Shown here: one piece after another, positions 34,539 through 43,332 of the stretch
How positions within the stretch are numbered: the stretch's first letter is position 1
How the letters are laid out: every line of letters starts with the position of its first letter
Assembly: GCA_023418595.1 (NCBI GenBank)
Contig: JAEZZI010000026.1
Coordinates: 124,001 to 188,000, forward strand
Length of the DNA: 64,000 bases
From: Pseudomonadota bacterium
GTDB lineage: Bacteria; Pseudomonadota; Alphaproteobacteria; Sphingomonadales; Sphingomonadaceae
Reading direction: 5' to 3'
Position numbers and translations under genes: made by a program
Notes under the pieces: generated by a model
Databases searched by the model: none
The model's input: only the letters and a program-made list of their open reading frames with translations
Told to the model about the DNA's origin: nothing

Positions 34539-37397
34539 ATGGCAATTCCATTGACTCTATACACGCTTGTCCTGCTGCCGTTCGTCGCAGCCCTGCTGAT
34601 CGCTGTCGGCAGCGCGCGCGGTCGTGCGCTGCATTCGGGGACCGCGATCGCGGCGAGCGCCATCGGTTTTGCTTTGACCCTGTCGCTGGCGGGCCGGGTG
34701 ATCGGCGGCGAAGTGTTGACGGTATCGATGCCGTGGGTGCCTGCTATCGGGCTCGACTTCTCATTGATGCTCGATCCGCTGGGGTTGATGTTTGCGGGGA
34801 TGATCCTGGGCATCGGCCTGCTGGTCTGCATTTTTGCGCATTTCTATCTGTACAAGGGCGAAGCGACCGGGCGGTTCTTTGCCAGCCTGATGCTGTTTCA
34901 GGGGGCGATGCTGGGCATCGTCATTTCCGGCAACGTCCTGCTGCTGCTGATCTTCTGGGAATTGACCAGCCTGTCGTCATTTCTGTTGATCGGGTACTGG
35001 CGGCATAGCGCAGAGGCGCGGCAGGGCGCGCGTATGGCGCTGGCGATTACCGGCGGCGGCGGACTGGTGCTGATCGCAGGCATGCTGCTGCTCGGCATTG
35101 TCGCCGGGTCGTTCGACCTGATGACCATCCTGCAAAGCGGTGACGTGATTCAGGCGTCGCCGCTTTATCCGGTGATCCTGATCCTGATCCTGATCGGCTG
35201 CTTCACCAAATCGGCGCAGTTCCCGTTTCATTTCTGGCTGCCGCACGCGATGGCCGCGCCGACCCCGGTCAGCGCCTATCTTCATTCGGCGACCATGGTA
35301 AAGGCGGGCGTGTTCCTGATCGCGCGGCTGTGGCCGGTGCTGTCGGGCACCGATCTTTACACCGTCATCGTCACCGGCGTCGGGCTGACGACGATGGTGT
35401 TCGGCGCCTGGGTCGCGCTGTTCCGCCACGATCTGAAAAGCATTCTCGCCTATTCGACGATCAGCCAGTTGGGGCTGCTGGTCATGCTGCTTGGTTTTTC
35501 GATCGAGATGGCTGCGGCGGTGGCGGTGCTCCACATCCTCAACCATGCCGCGTTCAAGGCGGCGCTGTTCATGTCCGCCGGGATTGTCGATCACGAAACC
35601 GGCACCCGCGACATCAGGCGGCTGGGCGGACTGGCCAAGGTGATGCCGATCACCGCCATCATCGCCACCATCGCCGCCGCCGCAATGGCCGGGCTGCCGC
35701 CGCTGGGCGGGTTCATTTCCAAGGAGATGATGCTCGACGAGACGCTGGCGGTCCGATTGTTCGGCCTGCCCTGGCTGGTGCCGGTGCTGGCGACGATCGC
35801 CGCCACCCTGTCGGTCGCCTATTCGCTGCGGCTGGCGGGGCATTTGTTCTTTGGGCGCCCCCGCGATCCCGAACCGCGCGCGCGCGCGCACGATCCGGGC
35901 ATCGGCATGTGGATATCGCCCGCGTTGCTGGTGGTGATCGCGGTGCTGCTGGGGCTGATCCCGATGCTGATCGCCGGGCCGCTGGTGGCATCGGTCGCGG
36001 GCGCGGTAATCGGCGGCCCCGCCCCTGCCCTTGGCCTGTCTTTGTGGCACGGCGTCAACATGGCGCTGATGATGAGCATCGGCGCGGTCGTCATCGGTGC
36101 GCTGCTGCTGTGGCGCCACGCAGGGCTGCTGCGCCGATACGAAGCGGTGCGGCACGCCGACGCCAAATCGCTGTTCGAGCGCGCGATGGCGAATGCCGAT
36201 AAGACCGTTCGAAAGGCCATCGTCGCCACCCACACGCCGTCGCTGCAGCGCATGTTGTTCGCGACTTTTGCGGTGGTCGTGCTGCTCGTGGTCGAGGGCG
36301 CGACGATCGGCGGCGGCAGCTTTACCGGCCCCCGCGAAGGGCTGCCGGCATCGCCGGTCGCGATCCTCGCCTGGCTGCTGCTGATCGCGGCGACGGGCGC
36401 GGTGCTGCTGGCCGAGCGCCAGCGGTTCCGGGTGCTCATCTATATCAGCGTGATCGGGCTGATCATCGCACTGGGATTCGTTCATTTCTCCGCGCCCGAC
36501 CTTGCGCTGACGCAGATTTCGGTCGAGGTGGTGACGATCCTGCTGCTGCTGCTCGCGCTCAACCTGCTGCCCAAGACACCGCCGATCCTGTCGAGCAATC
36601 CGCGCCGGATGCGCGATGCCGCGCTCGCTATCGCCGGTGGCCTGGGCGTCGGCGGGGCGGCCTGGGCGATGCTGACGCGCAACCCCAACGACCCGATTTC
36701 CAGCTATCACCTCGCCAACAGCTATGCGGGCGGCGGCGGCACCAATGTCGTCAACGTGACGCTCGTCGATTTCCGCGCGTTCGATACGCTGGGCGAAATC
36801 ATCGTGCTGGGAATTGCGGGGCTCGCGATCTTCGCGCTCCTTGACACCACCGCACGTGGTGCGGCGGGGGCGCGGCTGCGGTCATGGCAGGAAGACATGC
36901 CGCATTCGCCCGAACGCCATCCGGTAATGTTCGTGATGGCGACCCGCATCCTGCTGCCGCTGGTTTTGGCGGCGGGCATCTATATCTTCCTGCGCGGGCA
37001 CAACCAGCCGGGCGGCGGGTTCATCGCCGCTCTGGTCGTGGCGATCGCCTTCCTGCTGCAATATCTGGCGTCGGGGTTCGACTGGACCGATGCGCGGCGG
37101 CGAATCGGCGAGCATTTCCTGATCGGTTTCGGCGTGCTGGTGGCGATGGCGACGGGCCTTGGTTCGCTGATCTTCGGCGCGAATTTCCTGTCGAGCGCGT
37201 TCGATTACTACACGCTGCCGCTGATCGGCGAGTTCGAGCTGGCGACTGCCCTGTTGTTCGACATCGGCGTGTTCGCGGTGGTGTTCGGTGCGGTGATGCT
37301 GGCGCTCGCGCAATTGAGCCATATCGCGCAGCGCGCCGCCCGCGCCCACGCCCAGGCGGAAGCGGACAAGAAAAATCAGAGTGAGGGCCAGCCATGA
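34539..37397 (+). CDS. mrpA: Mrp Na+/H+ antiporter subunit A fused to subunit B
   Basis: The 952-residue membrane protein has about 20 transmembrane segments. The N-terminal part is the NuoL-like antiporter domain (LLIFWELTSLSSFLLIGYW, FPFHFWLPHAMAAPTPVSAYLHSATMVKAG, HILNHAAFKAALFMSAG). The C-terminal ~140 residues are the MrpB domain (RGHNQPGGGFIAALVVAIAFLLQYL). Mrp is a seven-subunit complex exporting Na+ in exchange for protons. The A-B fusion marks the group-2 type, as in Rhizobium PhaAB. The start ATG 34539 has only a weak ribosome site. Confidence 0.93.
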   Translation: MAIPLTLYTLVLLPFVAALLIAVGSARGRALHSGTAIAASAIGFALTLSLAGRVIGGEVLTVSMPWVPAIGLDFSLMLDPLGLMFAGMILGIGLLVCIFAHFYLYKGEATGRFFASLMLFQGAMLGIVISGNVLLLLIFWELTSLSSFLLIGYWRHSAEARQGARMALAITGGGGLVLIAGMLLLGIVAGSFDLMTILQSGDVIQASPLYPVILILILIGCFTKSAQFPFHFWLPHAMAAPTPVSAYLHSATMVKAGVFLIARLWPVLSGTDLYTVIVTGVGLTTMVFGAWVALFRHDLKSILAYSTISQLGLLVMLLGFSIEMAAAVAVLHILNHAAFKAALFMSAGIVDHETGTRDIRRLGGLAKVMPITAIIATIAAAAMAGLPPLGGFISKEMMLDETLAVRLFGLPWLVPVLATIAATLSVAYSLRLAGHLFFGRPRDPEPRARAHDPGIGMWISPALLVVIAVLLGLIPMLIAGPLVASVAGAVIGGPAPALGLSLWHGVNMALMMSIGAVVIGALLLWRHAGLLRRYEAVRHADAKSLFERAMANADKTVRKAIVATHTPSLQRMLFATFAVVVLLVVEGATIGGGSFTGPREGLPASPVAILAWLLLIAATGAVLLAERQRFRVLIYISVIGLIIALGFVHFSAPDLALTQISVEVVTILLLLLALNLLPKTPPILSSNPRRMRDAALAIAGGLGVGGAAWAMLTRNPNDPISSYHLANSYAGGGGTNVVNVTLVDFRAFDTLGEIIVLGIAGLAIFALLDTTARGAAGARLRSWQEDMPHSPERHPVMFVMATRILLPLVLAAGIYIFLRGHNQPGGGFIAALVVAIAFLLQYLASGFDWTDARRRIGEHFLIGFGVLVAMATGLGSLIFGANFLSSAFDYYTLPLIGEFELATALLFDIGVFAVVFGAVMLALAQLSHIAQRAARAHAQAEADKKNQSEGQP

Positions 37398-37780
37398 CCC
37401 TTGAATTCCTTGTCGCGAGCGCGATCGGCGTGCTGGTCGCAGGCGGCATCTATCTCGCGCTGCGGGGACGCACCTTTCAGGTCGTGCTCGGGCTGACACT
37501 GTTTTCCTATGCGGTGAACCTGTTCCTGTTCGCCTCCGGTCGCCTGACCGTGAACCGCCCGCCGATCTGGTCCAAGGCGGTTACCGAATATGCCGATCCG
37601 CTGCCGCAGGCGCTGGTGCTGACCGCGATCGTCATCACGTTCGGCATGACGGCGTTCGTGGTCGTGCTGGCGCTGCGCAGTTTTCTGGAAAGCGGTAGCG
37701 ATCAGGTCGATGGCGATCCGTGCGAATCCGGGCTCAACGATACGCTGCCTGACGAACCCGGCGCGAAGGCGAAGCGATGA
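37394..37780 (+). CDS. mrpC: Mrp antiporter subunit C
   Basis: The 128-residue NuoK-like protein has three membrane segments. Its pattern LALRGRTFQVVLGLTLFSYAVNLFLFASGRL and DPLPQALVLTAIVITFGMTAFVVVLAL is diagnostic for MrpC/MnhC. The start overlaps mrpA by 4 nt (ATGA) and the stop overlaps mrpD. Confidence 0.94.
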   Translation: MTLEFLVASAIGVLVAGGIYLALRGRTFQVVLGLTLFSYAVNLFLFASGRLTVNRPPIWSKAVTEYADPLPQALVLTAIVITFGMTAFVVVLALRSFLESGSDQVDGDPCESGLNDTLPDEPGAKAKR

Positions 37781-39294
37781 GCGTGACCGCGCATCTCGCC
37801 ATCGCGCCCGTGGTGATTCCGGCGCTGGCCGCGCCGCTCGCGCTGCTCGTCATGCGGCGCAAGCGGCGGCTGGGCGTCGGCATCTCGTTCGCATCCTGTG
37901 CGGCGATGCTGGTCGCGGCGCTGGTGCTGCTGTCGGCATCGGCCGACGGCACGATCCGCACCTATGAACTCGGCAACTGGCCCGCGCCGTTCGGCATCGT
38001 GCTGGTGGTCGATCGGCTGTCGGCGATCATGCTGACGCTGGCCGCGACCCTGTCGCTGATCGCGATGCTGCATGCCGTACTGACGCGCGCCGATCGCAAG
38101 GGCTGGCATTTCCATCCGCTGTTCCAGTTCCAGCTGCTCGGGCTCAACGGCGCGTTTCTGACCGGCGATCTGTTCAACCTGTTCGTGTTCTTCGAGGTGC
38201 TGCTGATCGCGTCCTATGGCCTGATGCTGCACGGCCAGGGCCCGGCTCGGCTGAAGGCGGGCGTGCAATATGTCGTCGTCAATATCGTCGGATCGTCGCT
38301 GTTCCTGATCGCGCTGGGGCTGCTCTATGCGCTGACCGGCACGCTCAACATGGCCGATATGGGCCTGCGCGTGGCGGCGATCGGGCCGGAGGATCAGGGG
38401 CTGTTGCGGGTCGCGGCATTGCTGCTGGTCAGCGTGTTCGGGCTGAAGGCCGCCTTGGTCCCGCTGCATCTGTGGCTGCCGCGCACCTATGCCGTCTCCG
38501 CCCCCGCGGTTGCTGCGCTGTTCGCGCTCATGACCAAGGTCGGCGTCTATTCGATCATCCGCGTCGTGCCGCAGGTGTTCGGCGACGATGCCGGGTCGGC
38601 AGCCTGGGCCCCGGCCCCCTGGTTGCTCCCCGCCGCCATTCTGAGCGCAATTGTCGGTTTCGCGGGGGTATTCGTCGCGCGCAATCTGTCCGAACAGGCT
38701 GCCTATGCGGTGATCGGATCGACGGGCACACTGCTGATCGCGGTTGCGGGATGGCAGGTCGATACGCTGGGCGCGGCGCTCTATTACCTCGTCCATTCGA
38801 CATTGGCGGGTGCGGCGCTGTTCCTGGTCGCCGATGTCGTCGCGCGCAGGCGGGCGAGTTTTGCCGACAAGGCGAGTCCGGGTCCGGTTTTCGCCCAGCG
38901 CCAGACGGTCGGGCTGCTGTTCATGGCCGCCGCGATCGCCGCCACGGGCCTTCCCCCGCTATCGGGCTTCATCGGCAAGCTGCTGATCCTCGAATCGGTC
39001 GCCGATACCGGCGGCTGGGGATGGGCATGGGGTGCGATCCTGGCGACGACGCTGATCGGCGTGATCGGCTTCGCGCGGACGGGCAGCGCGGTGTTCTGGA
39101 AGGAAAGCGAGCCGACCGATGGCGCGGAGCCGGCCAGGGTCGCGCGCACCGACATGATCGCACCGATCGCCGCGATCGTCTTGCTCGCCGGACTGTCGGT
39201 CGGTGCCGGATGGGCGACCGCTTATGCGAACAACGCCGCCGCGCAGGTGCTGGACTCCGCCGCCAGCGTCCGCGCCGTGTTGGGGGAGCGATGA
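37777..39294 (+). CDS. mrpD: Mrp antiporter subunit D
   Basis: The 505-residue NuoM/NuoN-like protein has about 14 membrane segments. Motifs include LTGDLFNLFVFFEVLLIASYGLM, PLHLWLPRTYAVSAPAVAALFALMTKVGVY and YYLVHSTLAGAALFLVAD, with lysine and glutamate residues of the proton path. It overlaps mrpC by 4 nt. The mrpE start is 1 nt after its stop. Confidence 0.93.
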   Translation: MSVTAHLAIAPVVIPALAAPLALLVMRRKRRLGVGISFASCAAMLVAALVLLSASADGTIRTYELGNWPAPFGIVLVVDRLSAIMLTLAATLSLIAMLHAVLTRADRKGWHFHPLFQFQLLGLNGAFLTGDLFNLFVFFEVLLIASYGLMLHGQGPARLKAGVQYVVVNIVGSSLFLIALGLLYALTGTLNMADMGLRVAAIGPEDQGLLRVAALLLVSVFGLKAALVPLHLWLPRTYAVSAPAVAALFALMTKVGVYSIIRVVPQVFGDDAGSAAWAPAPWLLPAAILSAIVGFAGVFVARNLSEQAAYAVIGSTGTLLIAVAGWQVDTLGAALYYLVHSTLAGAALFLVADVVARRRASFADKASPGPVFAQRQTVGLLFMAAAIAATGLPPLSGFIGKLLILESVADTGGWGWAWGAILATTLIGVIGFARTGSAVFWKESEPTDGAEPARVARTDMIAPIAAIVLLAGLSVGAGWATAYANNAAAQVLDSAASVRAVLGER

Positions 39295-39295
39295 C

Positions 39296-39781
39296 ATGCG
39301 CCGCCTGATCCCCCATCCCGGCCTGTCGGTGCTGCTGGTCATCGTCTGGCTGCTGATGGCCAACAGCCTGACGTTCGGCGGGCTGTTTCTGGGCATCGTC
39401 ATCGGCATCCTGCTGCCGATCTTTACCGCGCCATTCTGGCCGGGGCGGCCCGACGTCAATTACCGCGCGGGGATCGCCTATCTCGGGCTCGTCCTGTGGG
39501 ACATCGTCGTCGCCAATTTCCAGGTCGCGGCGATCATCCTGTTCAAACGCAACCGCGACCTGAAGCCGGTCTGGCTGGTCATCCCGATGGAACTGGACAC
39601 GCCCGAGGCGATCACCGTGTTCGCCGGCACGATCAGCCTGACGCCCGGCACGGTTTCGTCGGACGTGTCGGCGTGCGGCAAGTATCTGCTGGTCCACGCG
39701 CTCGACGCGCCCGATCCGGAGGCCGAGATCGCGCGGATCAAGGCGCGCTACGAAACCCGGCTGAAAAGGGTGTTCGCATGA
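39296..39781 (+). CDS. mrpE: Mrp antiporter subunit E
   Basis: The 161-residue protein has two membrane segments near the N-terminus and the MrpE block ANFQVAAIILFKRNRDLKPVWL, followed by ITVFAGTISLTPGTVSSD. ATG at 39296 is 1 nt past the mrpD stop. Its stop overlaps mrpF (ATGA). Confidence 0.92.
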   Translation: MRRLIPHPGLSVLLVIVWLLMANSLTFGGLFLGIVIGILLPIFTAPFWPGRPDVNYRAGIAYLGLVLWDIVVANFQVAAIILFKRNRDLKPVWLVIPMELDTPEAITVFAGTISLTPGTVSSDVSACGKYLLVHALDAPDPEAEIARIKARYETRLKRVFA

Positions 39782-40047
39782 TCGGCTATGCCGTCATCTT
39801 CGGCTTTGCCTGCCTCGCGCTCGCGCTGGCACTTAACCTGTGGCGGCTGCTCAAAGGGCCGAGCGTCGGCGACCGCATCGCCGCGCTCGACACGATGGTC
39901 ATCAACGCCATCGCGGTCATCGTCCTGATCGGCATCGCCAAGGCCAACGATACCTATTTCGAGGCGGCGTTGCTGCTGGCGATGGTCGGGTTCGTCGGCA
40001 CCGTCGCCTATTGCAAGTTCATGCTGCGGGGGGACATCGTCGAATGA
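39778..40047 (+). CDS. mrpF: Mrp antiporter subunit F
   Basis: The 89-residue protein has three membrane segments and the MrpF signature RLLKGPSVGDRIAALDTMVINAIAVIVLIG. The ATG overlaps the mrpE stop and its stop overlaps mrpG. Confidence 0.92.
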   Translation: MIGYAVIFGFACLALALALNLWRLLKGPSVGDRIAALDTMVINAIAVIVLIGIAKANDTYFEAALLLAMVGFVGTVAYCKFMLRGDIVE

Positions 40048-40466
40048 GCGACCTTGGCGTCCTTGCCGAAATTGCCACCAGCGTCATGATCGTGCTGGGC
40101 GCGGGCTTTGCGCTGGTCGGGAGTTGGGGGCTGGTACGCCTGCCCACGCTGATGGAGCGGCTGCACGGCCCGACAAAGGCGACGACGCTGGGCCTGGGCG
40201 GCATGCTGGTCGGATCGGTGCTGTTCTTTCAGCTCGACCAGGGCAAATGGTCGGCGCACGAACTGCTCATCTCGCTGTTCCTGTTCATCACCGCGCCGAT
40301 CGCGGCGAACATGATTGCCAAGGTTCACCTGCACCGTCTGCGCGCACGGGAAGCAAACGAAACGGAAAGCGCCGCGGGAGCGCCGCCGCCGGTTCCGGGT
40401 GACGCCGACTGGGCGACGTTCGAGGCGCCTCGCGACGGCACCCCGGTCACCACGTCCGAGAACTAG
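40044..40466 (+). CDS. mrpG: Mrp antiporter subunit G
   Basis: The 140-residue protein has three membrane segments (SVMIVLGAGFALVGSWGLVRLPTLMERLHGPTKATTLG), the MrpG/MnhG pattern, then a hydrophilic C-terminal extension of about 40 residues that is longer than usual and rich in Ala/Pro/Glu. It ends the operon. The second copy of the 30-bp flanking repeat lies 9 bp after the stop. Confidence 0.92.
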   Translation: MSDLGVLAEIATSVMIVLGAGFALVGSWGLVRLPTLMERLHGPTKATTLGLGGMLVGSVLFFQLDQGKWSAHELLISLFLFITAPIAANMIAKVHLHRLRAREANETESAAGAPPPVPGDADWATFEAPRDGTPVTTSEN

Positions 40467-40475
40467 GCCGTTGAT

Positions 40476-40505
40476 GGTGCATCATCCGCGCCGGAGTGGA
40501 GGGAT
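40476..40505 (+). repeat. 30-bp direct repeat flanking the Mrp operon, copy 2
   Basis: GGTGCATCATCCG-N9-GGAGGGAT, as at 34247-34276. A short ATG frame (40511-40594, 27 codons) begins 5 nt later behind GGAGGG, but overlaps rlmE on the opposite strand and is not called. Confidence 0.75.
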
Positions 40506-40565
40506 TAGCCATGACAGCTGCTGCAACTGCCATATTCTGGATCAATCAGGTCCTGAGCCCTAGCC

Positions 40566-41234
40566 CTATTCCGCCACCTCAGCCCGACCCTTGAACCCCT
40601 GCGCGACCACATACCATTCGGACGAATCCTTACGGCTCGCCGGCGGTTTTGCGTGCTTGACCGTTGCGAAGTTGCGTTTGAGTTCGGCGACCAGATCATG
40701 GTCGGCGCCGCCGGCCAGCACCTTTGCGACATAGGTGCCGCCGGGGCGCAGGATTTCGCAGGCAAAGACCAGCCCCGCTTCGACCAGCGCCATCGTTCGC
40801 AGGTGGTCGGTCTGGGGGTGGCCGACGGTGTTGGCGGCCATGTCGGACAAGACGATATCCGCTTCCCCGCCCAGCGCCTCGGTCAGGACGCGCGGTGCAT
40901 CCTCGGCCAGGAAATCCATCTGGAGGATCGTCACATTTTCGATCGGATCGACGGGCAACAGGTCGATGCCGACGATGGCGGCGTTCTTTGCCTTTTTCTG
41001 CACCACCTGGGTCCAGCCGCCCGGCGCAATGCCCAGATCGACTACGCGCTTGACCCCGCGCAGCAGGGTGAATCGCTCGTCGAGTTCGATCAGCTTGTAT
41101 GCCGCGCGACTGCGATAGCCTTCTGCCTTCGCCCTGCGGACATAGGGGTCGTTCAGCTGGCGCTCCAGCCAGCGCGTCGATTGCGCGGTGCGGCGCTTGG
41201 CGGTCTTGACCCGCGTGTGTCCGGTATTCCTCAT
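40566..41234 (-). CDS. rlmE: 23S rRNA (uridine-2'-O)-methyltransferase
   Basis: The 222-residue FtsJ-family enzyme methylates U2552 of 23S rRNA with SAM. Motifs are YRSRAAYKLIELDERF (catalytic lysine), VDLGIAPGGWTQVV (SAM loop), DIVLSDMAANTVGHP (catalytic Asp) and GGTYVAKVLAGG (catalytic Lys). ATG at 41234 overlaps the upstream Ppx/GppA stop by 4 nt, so both lie in one operon. The basic N-terminal 20 residues are typical. Confidence 0.95.
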   Translation of the reverse strand: MRNTGHTRVKTAKRRTAQSTRWLERQLNDPYVRRAKAEGYRSRAAYKLIELDERFTLLRGVKRVVDLGIAPGGWTQVVQKKAKNAAIVGIDLLPVDPIENVTILQMDFLAEDAPRVLTEALGGEADIVLSDMAANTVGHPQTDHLRTMALVEAGLVFACEILRPGGTYVAKVLAGGADHDLVAELKRNFATVKHAKPPASRKDSSEWYVVAQGFKGRAEVAE

Positions 41235-42292
41235 CCCACACGTCCGTTCATCAGGCGGCGCAATATCCCCTCGCGGATGCCGCGGTCGGCGATTCCCAGC
41301 CGCTCGGCTGGCCACAGGTCGAGAATGGTCTCCAGGATCGCGCAGCCCGCGACCACCAGATCGGCGCGCTCGCGTCCGATGCACGGCACCTGTCCGCGCT
41401 CCTCCAGGCTCATGCGCGACAGCCGCTCGCTCACCCGGCGCATCGCTGCCGCGGGTACGATTAGCCCGTCGATCGCCGAGCGGTCGTAACTGGTCAGTTC
41501 CAGATGGACGCTGGCGAGCGTCGTCACGGTGCCGCTGGTGCCGAGCAGTCGGTGGCCCGTTCCGCCGTCGTCGATCCTGTCGGCAAAGGGCGCAAACGCC
41601 TCCGCCACGACTCGCCGCATTCGCGCATAGGCGTCGGCGCGCGCGCCCGCGCTGTTGCCGCCGCCATGCGCCTCGGTCAGCGACACCACGCCCCAGGGCG
41701 CCGAATGCCAGGCGCGGACGCGCGGCACCGGCGCGCTCGCGTCGAGCAGCACCAGTTCGGTCGATCCGCCGCCGATGTCGAACACCAATGCCGGACCGTC
41801 GCCTGGCTCGAGCAGCGCGTGGCAGCCGAGCACCGCCAGGCGCGCTTCCTCTTCGGCGGTGATGATGTCGAGCAGGATGCCGGTCTCGGCATGGACCCGT
41901 TCGATGAATTCGGGACCGTTCGATGCCCGCCTGCACGCCTCGGTCGCGACCGATCGCGCGAGCGTGACGTTGCGGCGTTTCAGCTTGTCGGCGCAGATCC
42001 TGAGCGCGGCGATGGTGCGTTCGATCGCCGCGTCGCTCAGCCGCCCCGATGCCGCCAGCCCTTCGCCCAGCCGGACGATCCGCGAAAAGGCATCAACGAC
42101 GGCAAAACCGTCCTTGCCCTGCGGGCGGGCGATCAGCAGGCGGCAATTGTTGGTGCCCAGGTCCAGCGCGGCATAATGGCGCGCCGATGGCCATCGCGGG
42201 CGGGCAGCGCGATCGCGCCCTGCGCTTGGTGTCGTCTCACGGGGGCGCTGCTGCCCCGATGGGGACGACAGATTGGCGGGAACATCCCCCAT
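41231..42292 (-). CDS. Ppx/GppA family exopolyphosphatase / pppGpp phosphohydrolase
   Basis: The 353-residue product has the ASKHA-fold phosphatase motifs AALDLGTNNCRLLIA, ARSVATEACRRASN, TAEEEARLAVLG and LVFDIGGGSTELVLL. Family members degrade polyphosphate or convert pppGpp to ppGpp; a C-terminal HD-like domain is absent, giving the short form. It has a basic N-terminal extension of about 35 residues before the phosphatase core, so a later start is possible. It is coupled to rlmE. Confidence 0.9.
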   Translation of the reverse strand: MGDVPANLSSPSGQQRPRETTPSAGRDRAARPRWPSARHYAALDLGTNNCRLLIARPQGKDGFAVVDAFSRIVRLGEGLAASGRLSDAAIERTIAALRICADKLKRRNVTLARSVATEACRRASNGPEFIERVHAETGILLDIITAEEEARLAVLGCHALLEPGDGPALVFDIGGGSTELVLLDASAPVPRVRAWHSAPWGVVSLTEAHGGGNSAGARADAYARMRRVVAEAFAPFADRIDDGGTGHRLLGTSGTVTTLASVHLELTSYDRSAIDGLIVPAAAMRRVSERLSRMSLEERGQVPCIGRERADLVVAGCAILETILDLWPAERLGIADRGIREGILRRLMNGRVG

Positions 42293-42444
42293 GTCGTCAC
42301 TCGCTTATATTCTATCCGTCACGGCGCGATCGCCGTTCGGTGCTTGGAGGCGACGCTATCCCAAGCGACGGGGCGGGGCAAGCAGCGGCTGGCAAGGAAG
42401 GGCTTGACCGCGCGAAAGCCCCAGCCTATTCGCCCCCGCCTGAT

Positions 42445-42518
42445 TGCCCCGTCGTCTAAAGGTAAGACTACGGACTCTGACTCCGTCAATTGAGGTTCGA
42501 ATCCTCACGGGGCATCCA
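42445..42518 (+). tRNA. tRNA-Gln(CTG)
   Basis: A full cloverleaf is visible. The acceptor stem TGCCCCG pairs with CGGGGCA. The anticodon stem ACGGA/TCCGT closes the seven-base loop CTCTGAC, so the anticodon is CTG. The T arm is GAGG-TTCGAAT-CCTC. The encoded CCA ends at 42518. It marks the boundary between conserved genes and the accessory region downstream; tRNA 3' ends are common integration sites. Confidence 0.97.
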
Positions 42519-42636
42519 GATTTTTATCCCTCGCGGTTCTGCTTTGCCCGACGTTGCAGTCAGGGTCGGCCGCGATAGGGCCTAGCGAGGCAGCCGGCCC
42601 AGCCCACACATTCTCCAGCCCACCATCTGGAGAACC

Positions 42637-43329
42637 GTGTTGCCCACCAAGAAAATGTCAAAAGCGGTCGCCGTCGTGCCGGTGCCGCAGCCCGCAGACC
42701 GCCGATTCGGCGGCGAGCTCGTCCGCGTCGACGCTGTCTATCGGAACCCGGCAGCCCGGCCCGGAAAGGGCGGTCCCTGGGAAGCCGAGGCAGACAAAGT
42801 CGCCTGGACCGATCCCATGACCGGCTACGCGTGCATCATCCTCCGCGACGTGCGGGGCAAGCATCTGCGCGGCTTCGTCGGCATCCCGCCGAGCCACCCG
42901 TTCTTCGGGCGCCAGACAGGCACTTTGATCGGCTACCAGATCGGCGTGCACGGCGGCCTCGACTATTCGCACCACTGCCAGCGACAGGAGCCCGAATACC
43001 GTAGCATCTGCCACACGCGCATCGTCGTCGCCCGCCCGGAAACGATCTACGAGAACGACAAGGCCAAGGAGCACGACGACGCCTGGTGGCTCGGCTTCTC
43101 GTGTAATCAGCCGGGTGACGCATGGCCAGACGGGTATGGCGGCCTGAAGACGCACGAGACCATGCACGGCGTCAACGAATCGACCTACAAGGACGAGCGG
43201 TTTGTCTACCGCGAATGCGTGCGTCTGGCCCTGCAGCTTAAGGCCGTCGAGGAAGGCCGCCATCCGACCGAGGCGGATCCCGGCCCCACCACCGTCTTCT
43301 ACGACGTGCGCGACCACGGGAGGGCATGA
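42637..43329 (+). CDS. Uncharacterised protein of a phage/mobile-element-associated family
   Basis: The 230-residue product has GYACIILRDVRGKHLRGFVGIPPSHPFFG, then GVHGGLDYSHHC and WWLGFSCNQPGD, and ends with YRECVRLALQLKAVEE. The arrangement GYVGVP..HP..-HGGL..S..C-WWFGFD..H.GD is, as I recall, a widespread family of phage and plasmid proteins without known function; the conserved His and Cys suggest metal binding. The start is GTG at 42637, with GGAG 5 nt upstream. It is the first gene after the tRNA. Confidence 0.65.
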   Translation: MLPTKKMSKAVAVVPVPQPADRRFGGELVRVDAVYRNPAARPGKGGPWEAEADKVAWTDPMTGYACIILRDVRGKHLRGFVGIPPSHPFFGRQTGTLIGYQIGVHGGLDYSHHCQRQEPEYRSICHTRIVVARPETIYENDKAKEHDDAWWLGFSCNQPGDAWPDGYGGLKTHETMHGVNESTYKDERFVYRECVRLALQLKAVEEGRHPTEADPGPTTVFYDVRDHGRA

Positions 43330-43332
43330 GGC

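Noticed and set aside
40511..40594. 27-codon frame after mrpG behind a GGAGGG site
   Set aside because: It overlaps the end of rlmE on the other strand and has no conserved features; the ribosome-like site is part of the repeated motif.
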